Assembly: GCF_018847975.1 (NCBI RefSeq)
Contig: NZ_CP072597.1
Location: forward strand, 5,371,001-5,435,000
Origin: Lysobacter sp. K5869
GTDB lineage: Bacteria; Pseudomonadota; Gammaproteobacteria; Xanthomonadales; Xanthomonadaceae
Length of the DNA: 64,000 bases
Reading direction: 5' to 3'
The notes beneath the pieces are model-generated. The model saw nothing but the letters and a program-made list of their open reading frames with translations, ran no database searches and was not told the origin of the DNA. The stretch's first letter is position 1; each line of letters opens with the position of its first letter. Positions 17,506 through 26,464 of the stretch are shown here, piece after piece. A program made the translations under genes and the position numbers.

Positions 17506-18126
17506 TTACTCGGTGATGCCGACCGCCAGACCGACGACCTTTCCTTCGCGCAGGTAGTAGCGATAAATCATGCCGTCGTCCGATCCGCGCGTCGTGAATT
17601 CGATTTCCTCGACCCGCTGTCCCAACAGCTGCGCCGGGCCGCGACGCAGCCAATGCCGGCGCTTCGCCGCCTTGATCGCGTCGTCGGCGGGGCTGCCCAG
17701 CTTCACGCCGAACAGATCCACCGACGCCAGCGATTCGGTCCGCCCGGCCACCGCGCGCGGCGGGCCGAAGGACAGCACCAGCATTTCGTCGATCGTGCGA
17801 TAGAGCGGTGCCGGGCCGGTGTCGCTGGCCAGCCGCAGCCAGCGATCCGAGGCGGCATCGTGATACCAGCGGTATTGCATGCCGCTCTCCACGGTCACCC
17901 AGCCTGGGCCGTACGCACGCACGAGCTCGCTCTGGTCGTGAACGGTGGGCAGGAACAGGCGCTTGGCGAAGCTCTCGGCCACGTACGCGCGCGGACGCGC
18001 TGCGGACGCGCCGGCGAAGCAGCACAGCAAGACCAGCGCCGATACGCCGAGGCGCGCGGATTTACCCAAGCCGCCTTCGCGCGAGAGAAAAGATCCGATG
18101 AGCGATGCGGTTCGTCGCGTGTCCAT
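17506..18126 (-). CDS. Secreted or lipoprotein-like hypothetical protein
   Basis: 206 residues, not recognised. A basic N-terminal stretch (MDTRRTASLIGSFLSREGG) precedes a hydrophobic segment LGVSALVLLCCFAGASAA near residues 27-44. This could be a signal peptide, so the real start may be an internal codon closer to it. The rest is soluble with YRWYHDAASDRWLRLASD, LGSPADDAIKAAKRRHW and a C-terminal GMIYRYYLREGKVVGLAVG beta pattern, which suggests a small exported beta domain related to proteins with SmpA/YcfL-like folds, but this is weak. It lies 164 bp behind the DUF455 gene and could be the last gene of that strand's run. Confidence 0.7.
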   Translation of the reverse strand: MDTRRTASLIGSFLSREGGLGKSARLGVSALVLLCCFAGASAARPRAYVAESFAKRLFLPTVHDQSELVRAYGPGWVTVESGMQYRWYHDAASDRWLRLASDTGPAPLYRTIDEMLVLSFGPPRAVAGRTESLASVDLFGVKLGSPADDAIKAAKRRHWLRRGPAQLLGQRVEEIEFTTRGSDDGMIYRYYLREGKVVGLAVGITE

Positions 18127-18290
18127 TCGCTGTTCTCCTGTCAATCCGTGTATCGAAGTCCTTGCCGGCGCGGGTCGGCGCCGCAGTCCATCACCGCTGC
18201 GCGCCGACGGCGCGCTTGCCGAGATCGCCGAACGCCGGCATCGGCTCGCCCCGCGATCTGCCGGCGGCGGCGCCGCCGAGCGCGACGACC

Positions 18291-19115
18291 TCAGTCGCGC
18301 GGATTCGCGAACGCTTCGAGCATGCGCAGTTCTTCGTCGTCGAACCCGGCCGCGCTGCGCGCCTGGAAATTGAACGGGCCGTACAGCACGGCGCGTGCGT
18401 ACTCGGACAGCAGTTCGCGGAAACGCGGATTGGGATCGACCCCGGCGCGCTCGCAATACCAGCGGAACCAGCGCGAACCGGCGGCGACGTGGCCGACTTC
18501 CTCGCGCAGGATCGTTTCCAGGATTTCGACCGTGGCCTTGTCGCCGAGCGAGCGCAGCTTCACGATCATCCCCGGGGTGACGTCGAGCCCGCGCGCTTCG
18601 AGCACGCGCGGCACCAGCGCCATGCGCGCGAGGCCGTCGTGTGCGGTCTTTTCGGCCATTTCCCACAAGCCGTTGTGGGCGTCGAAATCGCCGTAGTCGT
18701 AGCCCAGTTCGCGCAAGCGGCCGCGCAGCAGTTGGAAGTGGCGCGCTTCGTCGTTGGCCACGCTCACCCAATCGGCATAGAACTCGGGCGGCAGGCCGCG
18801 GAAGCGGTAGACGGCGTCCCAACCCAGGTCGATGGCGTTGAACTCGATGTGGGCGATGGCGTGGATGAAGGCCGCGCGGCCCTCGGCGGTGCCGAAGCCG
18901 CGCTTGGGCAGTTCGCGCGGATGCACCAATGCCGGCTTGGACGGCCGGCCGGGCATGCGGATCGGCTCGGGCGCCGGCGCATCGGCGGGCGTCGCCAACT
19001 CGCCGCGCGCGAACGCGGCGGCACAGGCGAAGGTCAGCTCGACCTTGGCTTGCGGCGTATCCGCGTCGAGACAGGCGCGCGCGGCGTCGAACAAGGTGGC
19101 GGGGATGGCGGTCAT
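18291..19115 (-). CDS. Ferritin-like DUF455 family protein
   Basis: 274 residues; an all-helical ferritin-like fold with di-metal ligands recognisable as AHIEFNAIDLGWDA and NDEARHFQLL in the first helix pair and EILREEVGHVAAGSRWF later (Glu/His sets). The family (DUF455) is broadly conserved in proteobacteria and resembles MiaE-type tRNA hydroxylases, but no substrate is established. The start at 19115 (MTAIPATLF) was chosen over an ATG nine codons upstream, MSEPAAAARM. It follows purF after a repeat-filled gap and is probably separately transcribed. Confidence 0.8.
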   Translation of the reverse strand: MTAIPATLFDAARACLDADTPQAKVELTFACAAAFARGELATPADAPAPEPIRMPGRPSKPALVHPRELPKRGFGTAEGRAAFIHAIAHIEFNAIDLGWDAVYRFRGLPPEFYADWVSVANDEARHFQLLRGRLRELGYDYGDFDAHNGLWEMAEKTAHDGLARMALVPRVLEARGLDVTPGMIVKLRSLGDKATVEILETILREEVGHVAAGSRWFRWYCERAGVDPNPRFRELLSEYARAVLYGPFNFQARSAAGFDDEELRMLEAFANPRD

Positions 19116-19188
19116 GCGGGCAGCGGCTGCGGGCTCGGACACAGGGCGACAGCGCGGGCTGGCAAGATCGGCTCGCTCTCTTCACCGC

Positions 19189-19296
19189 CGTCATTCCGGC
19201 GAAAGCCGGAACCCATTTTGACCTTGCCGTTGCTGTCCTCGCTCGCAAGCGCGGAAGCAAAATCAAAATGGGTTCCGGCTTTCGCCGGAATGACGG
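19189..19296. repeat. Inverted pair of ATTCCGG-family repeats
   Basis: CGTCATTCCGGCGAAAGCCG followed by GAACCCATTTTG at 19189-19220 and the complement at 19264-19296, only about 40 bp apart. This is the commonest arrangement of the family here: two head-to-head copies forming one large stem-loop at a gene end. Confidence 0.85.
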
Positions 19297-19431
19297 TCGT
19301 GGGGTGTCCGAAGAACAGGGACGTTAGCGAAGGCGGAACTGCGCGCAGAAGGACACGAGCACCACGGCGAACAAGATCGCCACGACGAACGCCGCGACGA
19401 AACCGGCCGTCCTCGCGCACCGCCGCCGCGC

Positions 19432-20901
19432 TCACGAAGCGCGGCGGGTCTTCTTGGCGTCGTCCGAACGCATCTGCTGGATGCGTTCGAAATAGCCCGG
19501 CTCCACGCCGGTCACGTACTGGCCATTGAAGCAAGACGAATCGAAATGGTCGATGCGGTGCTTGGGGCCGGACACGGCCTGTTCGAGCGCGTCGAGATCC
19601 TGGTAGATCAGCCAATCGCAGCCCAGCAGTTCCTGCACCTGCTCGTCGCTGCGGCCGTGCGCGACCAGTTCCTCGGCCGAGGGCATGTCGATGCCGTAGA
19701 TGTTCGGATAGCGCACCGCCGGCGCCGCCGAGGCCAGATAGACCTTGCGCGCGCCGGCGTCGCGCGCCATCTGCACGATCTGGCGCGAGGTGGTGCCGCG
19801 CACGATCGAGTCGTCGACCAGCAGCACCACGCGGTTGCGGAATTCCAGCGGAATCGGGTTGAGCTTGCGGCGCACCGACTTCGCCCGCTCGCCCTGCCCC
19901 GGCATGATGAAGGTGCGGCCGACGTAGCGGTTCTTGATGAAGCCTTCGCGGTACTTCACGCCCAGGGTGTTGGCGATTTCCAGGGCCGAGTCGCGCGAGG
20001 TGTCGGGGATCGGGATGACCACGTCGATGTCGTGGTCCGGACGCAGGCGCAGGATCTTCTCGCCGAGCGTCTGGCCCATGCGCATGCGCGCCTTGTGCAC
20101 CGAGACGTCGTCCATCATCGAGTCGGGACGGGCGAAGTAGACGTATTCGAAGATGCACGGCGTGTGCGTGCGCGGCTCCGAGCACTGGCGCGCGAACAGT
20201 TCGCCGCGCGCGGTGACCACGATGCCCTCGCCCGGGCGCACATCGCGCACGCGCTCGAAGCCGAGCAGGTCCAGCGCCACCGATTCGGAGGCGACGGCGT
20301 ATTCGTCCTGGGCGCCGATGCGGCGCTTGCCGAGCACCAGCGGGCGGATGCCGTGCGGGTCGCGGAACGCGACCAGGCCCAGGCCGAGCACGGTGGCGAC
20401 CACCGCGTAGCCGCCGACGCAGCGGCGGTGCACGCCCTCGATCGCGGCGAACGCGGCCTCCGGCGTCAGCGCGCCCTGGCGATCGAGTTCGTGCGCGAAC
20501 ACGTTGAGCAGCACTTCCGAATCGGATTCGGTGTTGATGTTGCGGCGGTCCTGCTCGAACACCTCGCGCCGCAACGTGTCGGTGTTGATCAGGTTGCCGT
20601 TGTGGGCCAGCGCGATGCCGTAGGGCGAGTTCACGTAGAACGGCTGGGCCTCGTCGGAGCCTTCGCTGCCGGCGGTGGGGTAGCGGCAGTGGCCGATGCC
20701 GACGCGGCCTTCGAGCAGGCGCATCGAGCCTTCGTCGAACACGTCGCTGACCAAGCCGTTGCCCTTGTGCACGCGCAGGCGCGCGCCGTCGGCGGTGGCG
20801 ATGCCGGCCGCGTCCTGGCCGCGATGCTGCAGCACCGTGAGTCCGTCGTAGAGCTGGGCGGCGACATCCGTGTTGCCGACGATTCCGAGAATGCCGCACA
20901 T
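19432..20901 (-). CDS. purF: Amidophosphoribosyltransferase
   Basis: PurF makes 5-phosphoribosylamine from PRPP and glutamine, the committed step of purine synthesis, in the cytoplasm. 489 residues. The N-terminal glutamine amidotransferase domain begins MCGILGIVG, with Cys2 as the mature nucleophile; the [10 protein letters not shown] and GHCRYPTAG motifs follow. The PRTase domain carries [20 protein letters not shown] (the PRPP loop) near 355-375. It belongs to the conserved folC-SPOR-cvpA-purF cluster. A short hydrophobic frame after the TGA is not a gene (see rejected list). Confidence 0.97.
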   Translation of the reverse strand: MCGILGIVGNTDVAAQLYDGLTVLQHRGQDAAGIATADGARLRVHKGNGLVSDVFDEGSMRLLEGRVGIGHCRYPTAGSEGSDEAQPFYVNSPYGIALAHNGNLINTDTLRREVFEQDRRNINTESDSEVLLNVFAHELDRQGALTPEAAFAAIEGVHRRCVGGYAVVATVLGLGLVAFRDPHGIRPLVLGKRRIGAQDEYAVASESVALDLLGFERVRDVRPGEGIVVTARGELFARQCSEPRTHTPCIFEYVYFARPDSMMDDVSVHKARMRMGQTLGEKILRLRPDHDIDVVIPIPDTSRDSALEIANTLGVKYREGFIKNRYVGRTFIMPGQGERAKSVRRKLNPIPLEFRNRVVLLVDDSIVRGTTSRQIVQMARDAGARKVYLASAAPAVRYPNIYGIDMPSAEELVAHGRSDEQVQELLGCDWLIYQDLDALEQAVSGPKHRIDHFDSSCFNGQYVTGVEPGYFERIQQMRSDDAKKTRRAS

Positions 20902-21127
20902 AGCGCTGGTCCTGCCTGTCGAGTCGCGTGGGAACGCGAGGTGTGTCGTTGAAGCCGCGCCGGGTCGCGGCGGCGCGGATTATCGCTCGCGGCGGCCGCG
21001 ATTGCAGTGTCCGCGACGGCCGCGGGCGCGAAACAACGGGTTGGGCACGTCCGCGATGGGCGCGGCCGCCGCCGTTTTCCAGGGCGCCGCGCGCGATGCT
21101 GCGTTGCGCGCCGGCGCCGCGGAACAG

Positions 21128-22033
21128 TTAACGCACGTGCTTGTCGTCTTGGTTGGCGTCGATCGGGCGGCCATCGTCCTGCATCCGGCGGCCTTCGGCG
21201 CCGTGCGGCGCGCGGTTGTCGCCGCCGCGGCCGGGACCGGCCGGCACCTTCGGCAATAAATCGCGCATCGCGCCGGGCAACAGGTCGGCGAGCCCGCCGG
21301 CGCCGCCCTGCGCGCGCGCTTGCGGCTCGGGCAGCGCGTCCGGCAGCACCTGGGCCGGATCGCCGCCCGCGCCCTGCCCGCCGCCGCCGGCCAGCGCGCC
21401 GAGGCCGTTCAGGCCCTCCAGCCCGCCGAGGCCATTGGGCAGGCCGCCGGGAAGACCGCCGCCGGTCGATTTCATCTTGCCCTTGAGGTTCTTTTCCAGC
21501 TGCCCGGCCTCGCTCTGCACGGTTTCCTGCAGCGAGCCGCCGCGGCCTTCCAGATCGACCTTGTGCGCCATCGCCTTGGGCAGCGCGCTGCGCATGAGTT
21601 GGGCGCCGGGCATCAAGACTTGGGCGACGCTGGACTCGCGCCAGGTGCGCTCGCGCGGCAGCGTGGTCATCGCTAGCACCACCAGCAGCGCGCAGGCGAA
21701 GATCAGCCCGCGCAGGGTGCCCAGGCCCAAGCCCATCAGCCGGTCCATTTCCGACAGGCCGTAGGAGTGGGCGACGGTGCGGATCACCCAGCCCAGGATG
21801 CTCACGGTCAGCCAGATCGCGGCGAAGCACAGGGTGTAGCCGCCGATGTAGGAGCCCCAGCTCACGCCGCTGTCGCTGAGCCCGCGGGCGACGTCGCCGC
21901 CGAACAGGAACGCGCCCAGCCCGGCCAGCAGCCAGGCGCCGAGCGACACCGCCACGCCGATCAGGCCGCGCGCCATGCCCAACACGGCCGACAGCGCCAC
22001 GATCAGCAGCAAGCCCCAGTCCAGAGCCGTCAT
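21128..22033 (-). CDS. cvpA: CvpA family inner-membrane protein with long tail
   Basis: 301 residues, against about 160 in E. coli CvpA. The first half has four membrane segments (MTALDWGLLLIVALSAVLGM..., IGGYTLCFAAIWLTVSILGW, GLGLGTLRGLIFACALLVVL), typical of CvpA. This protein is needed for colicin V production in E. coli and also for membrane or bile stress resistance; its mechanism is unresolved. The C-terminal about 140 residues are an extension: a polar QSEAGQLEKNLKGKMKS piece, then a Gly/Leu/Pro low-complexity run (GGLPGGLPNGLGGLEGLNGL) and a charged end. It lies between the SPOR gene (71 bp) and purF (226 bp), same strand. Confidence 0.9.
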   Translation of the reverse strand: MTALDWGLLLIVALSAVLGMARGLIGVAVSLGAWLLAGLGAFLFGGDVARGLSDSGVSWGSYIGGYTLCFAAIWLTVSILGWVIRTVAHSYGLSEMDRLMGLGLGTLRGLIFACALLVVLAMTTLPRERTWRESSVAQVLMPGAQLMRSALPKAMAHKVDLEGRGGSLQETVQSEAGQLEKNLKGKMKSTGGGLPGGLPNGLGGLEGLNGLGALAGGGGQGAGGDPAQVLPDALPEPQARAQGGAGGLADLLPGAMRDLLPKVPAGPGRGGDNRAPHGAEGRRMQDDGRPIDANQDDKHVR

Positions 22034-22104
22034 TTCGCCTTACTCCCTAGCGTGTGCGGCCGCCGTTGCCTGGCAGCCGGTTGCGGTCGCCTGCGCCCGT
22101 GCGG

Positions 22105-23238
22105 TCACGGGTGCGGCTTGACCAGCGCGTCGCCGATGCCGAGCTTGGCCGCGACTTGTCCCTTCAGCTTATCGGCATCGGCGCGATTGACCACCGGACC
22201 GATGCGCACGCGGTTGAGCGTGCCCTTGTCGGTGCGGACCTGTTCGACGAAGGCGCTGAAACCGGCCGCGCGGGCGCGGTCGCGCAGTTTGTTGGCTTCC
22301 TCGGCGTTGCCGAAGGCGCCGAGCTGGACCGCGAAACCGGTGCCGGCGGCGGCCGGCTTGGCGGGTTCGGGCTTGGCCGGCTCGGGCTTGGCGGCCGGCT
22401 TGGCCGGCTCGACGGGCTTGGCGCTGGCGACCGGCTTGGTGTCGGCGGGCTTCGGCGTTTCCACCGGCTTGGCCGGCTTGGTCTCGGCGGGCTTGGCCGC
22501 GACCGGCTTGGCCGGCTCGGGCTTGGCGGGGTCAGGCTTCGTCGGCTTGGCCGGTTCCGGCGGGAGCGCTGCGGGCTTGGTTGGCTTGGTCTCGCTCAGC
22601 GGCGCCGGCGTGCTGGCCGGCTTGGCCGGCGCGGGCGCCGGGCCGGAGGCCAGATCGGCGGCGTCGGCGTTGAGCACGACCACCTTGGCGTTGATGTCGT
22701 TGCGCACCTTGGTCGAATTCAGGCGCGCGGCTTCGGCGTCGGCCTGGGTCGCGAACGGCCCGATCCGCACGCGGTAGACGGTGCGGCCGTTGGCGCCGGC
22801 CGCGGTTTCCTGGTAGCCCGGCAGGCGCGCGGCCTGCAGCGCGGCGATCACCCGGTCGGCGTCGCCGGCGCTGGCGTAGCTGCCGAAGCTCACCGCGTAG
22901 TCGCCGCCGGCGGTGGCGGCGGGCTGCATGCCCGGGCGGCCGGCGGCGGTGTCCACCGTCGGCAGGGTCTGGCCGTCGCCGGCCGGCGCGGCGCCGTTGG
23001 GCTCGGGCTGCGGGCGCTCCATGCCGACCATGCCGCTCGAAGGTGCGTCGCCCGGGGTCACCAGGGGCAGCTCGCGGGTTTCGGTCTGGCCGCCCTGCGG
23101 CTGGTCGGGCAGGGTCAGCGGAACATCGGAGGCGCCGCTTTCGGGCGCCGGGCCCTTGATCAGCATGGGCAGGAAGATCACCGCCAGTGCGATCAACACC
23201 AACGCACCGATCAATCGCTGTTTCAGGGCAGGTTCCAT
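22105..23238 (-). CDS. dedD: DedD-like protein with two SPOR domains
   Basis: 377 residues. A cytoplasmic stub and one membrane helix (LIGALVLIALAVIFLPMLI, residues 9-27) precede a long periplasmic part. This is unlike E. coli DedD (about 220 residues, one SPOR), because two SPOR domains are visible: YAVSFGSYASAGDADRVIAA (about 115-190) and FAVQLGAFGNAEEANKLRDR (about 305-377). Between them is a Pro/Ala/Lys-rich linker of about 100 residues made of KPAEP/KPA repeats. SPOR domains bind peptidoglycan stripped of stem peptides at division sites, so a cell-division role is expected. The name follows synteny with folC and cvpA. Confidence 0.85.
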   Translation of the reverse strand: MEPALKQRLIGALVLIALAVIFLPMLIKGPAPESGASDVPLTLPDQPQGGQTETRELPLVTPGDAPSSGMVGMERPQPEPNGAAPAGDGQTLPTVDTAAGRPGMQPAATAGGDYAVSFGSYASAGDADRVIAALQAARLPGYQETAAGANGRTVYRVRIGPFATQADAEAARLNSTKVRNDINAKVVVLNADAADLASGPAPAPAKPASTPAPLSETKPTKPAALPPEPAKPTKPDPAKPEPAKPVAAKPAETKPAKPVETPKPADTKPVASAKPVEPAKPAAKPEPAKPEPAKPAAAGTGFAVQLGAFGNAEEANKLRDRARAAGFSAFVEQVRTDKGTLNRVRIGPVVNRADADKLKGQVAAKLGIGDALVKPHP

Positions 23239-23467
23239 CGCTACTCAGTCGCTCGCTGGCCGGGGTGCCGCGCGAATTATACCCCCGGCCGGCGGCACGG
23301 CCGGACGCGGGGTGTGCGCTGCCGCGCAGTGTTCAGAAACGCACGTCGGGCAAACGGCTCGGCAGATGCGATGGGGCTGCGGCGTTCGCGACGAGGGCCG
23401 GCGATTTCCTCGCGTGGAAATGCTCCGCCGCTTTCGTATCGAATCGGCGAAGGCTTCGGCCCCGCGC

Positions 23468-24733
23468 TTACTCGGCGGCCAACGCTTCCAACGCCTCGGC
23501 CGCGGTATGGAACGAGCCGAACACGAGGATGCGTTCGCCCTCGCCCGCCGCCGCGCGCGCGGCGGCCAGCGCCTCGGCGACGCTGGCATGGCGCTGCCCG
23601 TGCTCGGCCGCGCCGCCGCGCAAACGTTCGGCGAACGCGTCCACCGACACCCCGCGTGGGCCGCTCAGGCCGGCCAGATGCCAGGCCGCGACGCGTTCGC
23701 CCAGGGCCGCGACCACGCCGGCCGCGTCCTTGTCGCCGAGCGCGGCGAACACCGCGCGGGTCGGCCGCGGCGGCTGCGCTTCGAGCCACGCCGCCAGTTC
23801 GCGCGCGGCCTGCGGGTTGTGGCCGACATCGACCAGGATCTCGGCGCCGCCGCGTTCGAAACGCTGCAAGCGCCCGGCCACGCGCGCCTGCGCCACGCCG
23901 CGCGCCAACGCCTCTTCGCTCGGCGCCGTGTCCAGCGCGCGCAGCGCGGCGATGGCGACCGCGGCGTTGCGCATCTGCACCGGCGCGCTCAGCGCCGGAC
24001 GCGGCAATTCGGCCTCGTAACCGACTTCGCGCCAGTTCCAGCGCGCCTCGTCGTCCGCCGCCGGCGCGAAGAAGAAATCGCAGCCCGCGCGCACCGCCGA
24101 GGCGCCGATCAGATACGCATGGCGCAGCACGCTCGACGGCGGATCGTCGTCGCCGAGCACCAGCGGCTTGAAGCCGCGGGCGATGCCGGCCTTCTCGAAG
24201 CCGATGCTCTCGCGGTCGTCGCCGAGGTAATCCTGGTGATCCAGATCGACCGTGGTGATCACCGCGACATCGGCGTCGACGATGTTGGTCGCGTCCAGGC
24301 GTCCGCCGAGGCCGACTTCCAAGATCGCCAGATCCAGCCCGGCGCGCTCGAACAGCCACAGCGCGGCCAGGGTGCCGTACTCGAAATAGGTCAGCGCCAC
24401 CTCGCCGCGCGCGGCCTCGATGGCCTCGAACGCGGCGACGATGTCGGTATCGGCCGCATCGCGGCCGTCGATGCGGATGCGCTCGTTGTAGGCCAGCAAA
24501 TGCGGCGAGGTGTACGCACCGACCCGGCGCCCGTCGGCGCGGGCGATGGCCTCGATGAAGGCGACCGTGGAGCCCTTGCCATTGGTGCCGCCGACGGTGA
24601 TGACCTCGCGGCCGGGGCGGGTCAGGCCCAGGCGCTTGGAGGCTTCGCGGATGCGGTCGAGCCCCATGTCGATGGACTTGGGGTGGATGCGTTCGATGTG
24701 GGAGAGCCAGTCGGCGAGGGAGCGGGTTTGCAT
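23468..24733 (-). CDS. folC: Folylpolyglutamate / dihydrofolate synthase
   Basis: FolC adds glutamate to dihydropteroate and to tetrahydrofolates, in the cytoplasm; it is a Mur-ligase-like enzyme. 421 residues. The P-loop is GGTNGKGST (48-56); TSPHLLAYNERIRIDG, TYFEYGTLAALWLF, LEVGLGGRLDATNIVD and TTVDLDHQDYLG follow, then the C-terminal LVDVGHNPQAA motif. ATG 24733 was chosen; GACAAT six bases upstream suggests a leaderless transcript. First gene of the folC-SPOR-cvpA-purF run. Confidence 0.95.
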   Translation of the reverse strand: MQTRSLADWLSHIERIHPKSIDMGLDRIREASKRLGLTRPGREVITVGGTNGKGSTVAFIEAIARADGRRVGAYTSPHLLAYNERIRIDGRDAADTDIVAAFEAIEAARGEVALTYFEYGTLAALWLFERAGLDLAILEVGLGGRLDATNIVDADVAVITTVDLDHQDYLGDDRESIGFEKAGIARGFKPLVLGDDDPPSSVLRHAYLIGASAVRAGCDFFFAPAADDEARWNWREVGYEAELPRPALSAPVQMRNAAVAIAALRALDTAPSEEALARGVAQARVAGRLQRFERGGAEILVDVGHNPQAARELAAWLEAQPPRPTRAVFAALGDKDAAGVVAALGERVAAWHLAGLSGPRGVSVDAFAERLRGGAAEHGQRHASVAEALAAARAAAGEGERILVFGSFHTAAEALEALAAE

Positions 24734-24745
24734 GGGGGTATTGTC
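24734..24745 (-). promoter_or_regulatory. folC -10 element, leaderless start predicted
   Basis: On the minus strand GACAAT (24745-24740) is followed by six bases and the folC ATG. No ribosome-binding site is present. The -10 is a weak match, so confidence is low. Confidence 0.3.
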
Positions 24746-24867
24746 GCCGATCCGGGGGGCTGGCGGGTCGGGCGCAGGGCGATCGGTGCGGGGCTCGCTC
24801 AAGTTCAAGTGGCGCGGTGCGGCTTGTCGTTCCGGTGGGAGTCGGAATCCTTTAGCCGTTGCCGTTG

Positions 24868-25586
24868 CTCTTCGCTTGGACGCATCTGTGCCCGAGGCCC
24901 ACGTCCCAAAGCCCCGGAGGGCGCGCGCATGGATGCGCGCGTGCGCCGTAGGGGCATGGATGCCCCTTACGGCGCAGCCCCGCGCCGGGTGCTGGACCTA
25001 GTGGCTCTTGATTCGAAAACAAGGAAAGCGCCTTTCTTTGGTTACTTTCTTTGGCAAGACAAAGAAAGTAACTCGGCCGCTTGCGGACGAAAGCTTTAAG
25101 CGTTTGATCTTCGCTTGTCGTCGTGCGCTCTTGCCAGAGAAAGCGGAAGCAACATCAAAATGGATTCCGGCTTTCGCCGGAATGACGGCGTGTGAGCTGC
25201 GCTTCTCGCAGGTGGCGCCCCCACTCCGTCATTCCGGCGAAAGCCGGAACCCATTTTGACTTTGCTGTGGGTTCGCTCTCAACGCAATCACGAGTGAGGA
25301 CAAGCTCCAATCCAAAGCGTTCCGTCCGCAAGCGGCCGGGTCACTTTCTTTGTCTTGCCAAAGAAAGTAACCAAAGAAAGGCGCTTTCCTTGTTTTCGAA
25401 TCAAGAGCCACTAAGGCTCAAAGGGGCGCGGGGCCGCGCCATAAGGGTCATCCTGACCCATGGCGCGCGTGCGCATCCATGCGCACGCCCTCCGGGGCTG
25501 CGGGGCGTGTGCTTCGGTCGGAGATCCGTCAAGGCGAAGGGCAACGGCAACGGCAAAATGGATTCCGGCTTTCGCCGGAATGACGG
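24868..25586. repeat. Large compound palindrome, copy 1
   Basis: A roughly 720-bp mosaic with two-fold symmetry. GTGGCTCTTGATTCG at 25001-25015 is mirrored at 25397-25411, with long matching arms that include TTGGTTACTTTCTTTGGCAA. ATTCCGG-family repeats sit at the centre (25155-25187 and 25226-25259) and at the right end (25554-25586). The outer arms carry further dyads such as CCGTAGGGGCATGGATGCCC. The frames within it (for example FFGYFLWQDKESNSAACG) recur as products of the repeat and are not genes. Copy 2, in opposite orientation, is at 49826-50545. Confidence 0.9.
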
Positions 25587-25618
25587 GGCGGCAGGTGCGC
25601 CGTCGTTGTGTTGTCTCG

Positions 25619-25698
25619 GTCGCAGCTTGCGCAGCTCCTACAGTCGGATACGAACCGGCCGAAGCCCCTGTAGGAGCTGCGCAAGCTGCGACCGCGAC
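25619..25698. repeat. Inverted pair of GTAGGAGC-family dyads (TGC variant)
   Basis: GTCGCAGCTTGCGCAGCTCC at 25619 onward and TGTAGGAGCTGCGCAAGCTG at 25670-25689, in inverted orientation with about 25 bp between; downstream of the histidine phosphatase gene, where they may form its 3' end. Confidence 0.85.
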
Positions 25699-25815
25699 AA
25701 TGCGATTACGACGAGACTCCCATCGCCACGCCGGAAACGCGGAAGCGGCTCGCCGCCTCCGCGCAAAACTCCAACGCCACGATGCGAACGGAACGATCCG
25801 CTCGCCCAGCGCGCC

Positions 25816-26460
25816 TCACAACGCCCGATGCACCGCCTCCCCGAACAACGCCGTGTGATGGCTGCAATCGTTCAACCGCACCACATCGAGCCGGTCGACG
25901 CTATCGCCTTCGAGCAGATTCAACGTCGTCGGCGCCTGCCGGAACGTCCACAGCTTGGCCAGCGGAATGCCGAGGATCTTGCACAGCAGCACCCGGTTGA
26001 CCGCATCGTGCGCGACCACCAGCAAAGTGTCGTCCTCCTTCAAACCTTCGCAGGCTTTCGCGAACGCGGGCCACGCGCGATCGAGCACGTGCACGATCGA
26101 TTCGCCGCCGGGCATCAACACCTCATGCGGCGTTTCGCGCCAGGCGCGCAGGCGGTCGCCGTCGCGCTCGCGGATCTCGCTGGCGAGCAGGCCTTCCCAC
26201 GTGCCGTGCGCGATTTCCATCAGGCCCGGATCGAACTTGAGCATGCTCGCGCGCTCTTCGCCGAGCGCGAGTTCGGCGGTGCGCCGCGCGCGCGACAGCG
26301 GCGAGGCCACCGCGCGGGTGATCGGCACTTCGCGCAGGCGCGCGGCGAGCGCGCGCGCCTGGGTTTCGCCGACCGGCGACAGCGCGATGTCTTCCTGCCC
26401 CTGGTAGCGGCCTTCGGCGTTCCAGGGGGTTTCTCCGTGACGGGCTAGCAGGATGCGCAT
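25816..26460 (-). CDS. Histidine phosphatase (phosphoglycerate mutase superfamily), possible phosphoserine phosphatase
   Basis: 214 residues. The phosphohistidine motif is LLARHGETPWN (residues 4-14), with the second half ASPLSRARRTAE near 53 and the later VVAHDAVNRVLL (about 148-159). The gene starts 4 bp after serA stops on the same strand, so the two are probably one transcript. SerA makes 3-phosphohydroxypyruvate for serine synthesis; metal-independent phosphoserine phosphatases of this superfamily are known (PspA of Hydrogenobacter). A role as the serine-pathway phosphatase is therefore plausible but inferred; a cobalamin or sugar phosphatase is equally possible. Confidence 0.85.
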   Translation of the reverse strand: MRILLARHGETPWNAEGRYQGQEDIALSPVGETQARALAARLREVPITRAVASPLSRARRTAELALGEERASMLKFDPGLMEIAHGTWEGLLASEIRERDGDRLRAWRETPHEVLMPGGESIVHVLDRAWPAFAKACEGLKEDDTLLVVAHDAVNRVLLCKILGIPLAKLWTFRQAPTTLNLLEGDSVDRLDVVRLNDCSHHTALFGEAVHRAL

Positions 26461-26464
26461 GCGC

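Noticed and set aside
14978..17557. Open frame of about 860 codons on + opposite the TonB receptor
   Set aside because: Composition is dominated by Arg, Ala, Gly and His, the mirror of codon bias on the other strand. The minus-strand frame is a clear TonB receptor.
19350..19431. Hydrophobic stretch in frame just after the purF stop (GFVAAFVVAILFAVVLVSF) that ends at a TAA
   Set aside because: No ATG, GTG or TTG lies upstream of the hydrophobic part after the purF TGA, and no ribosome-binding site. Probably a chance readthrough frame or a relic of a small membrane protein; not called.
25008..25411. Short frames in the compound palindromes (for example FFGYFLWQDKESDPAACGR, LVTFFGKTKKVTRPL) in both copies
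   Set aside because: They are the translation of the dispersed repeat, occur in both orientations and lack ribosome-binding sites.
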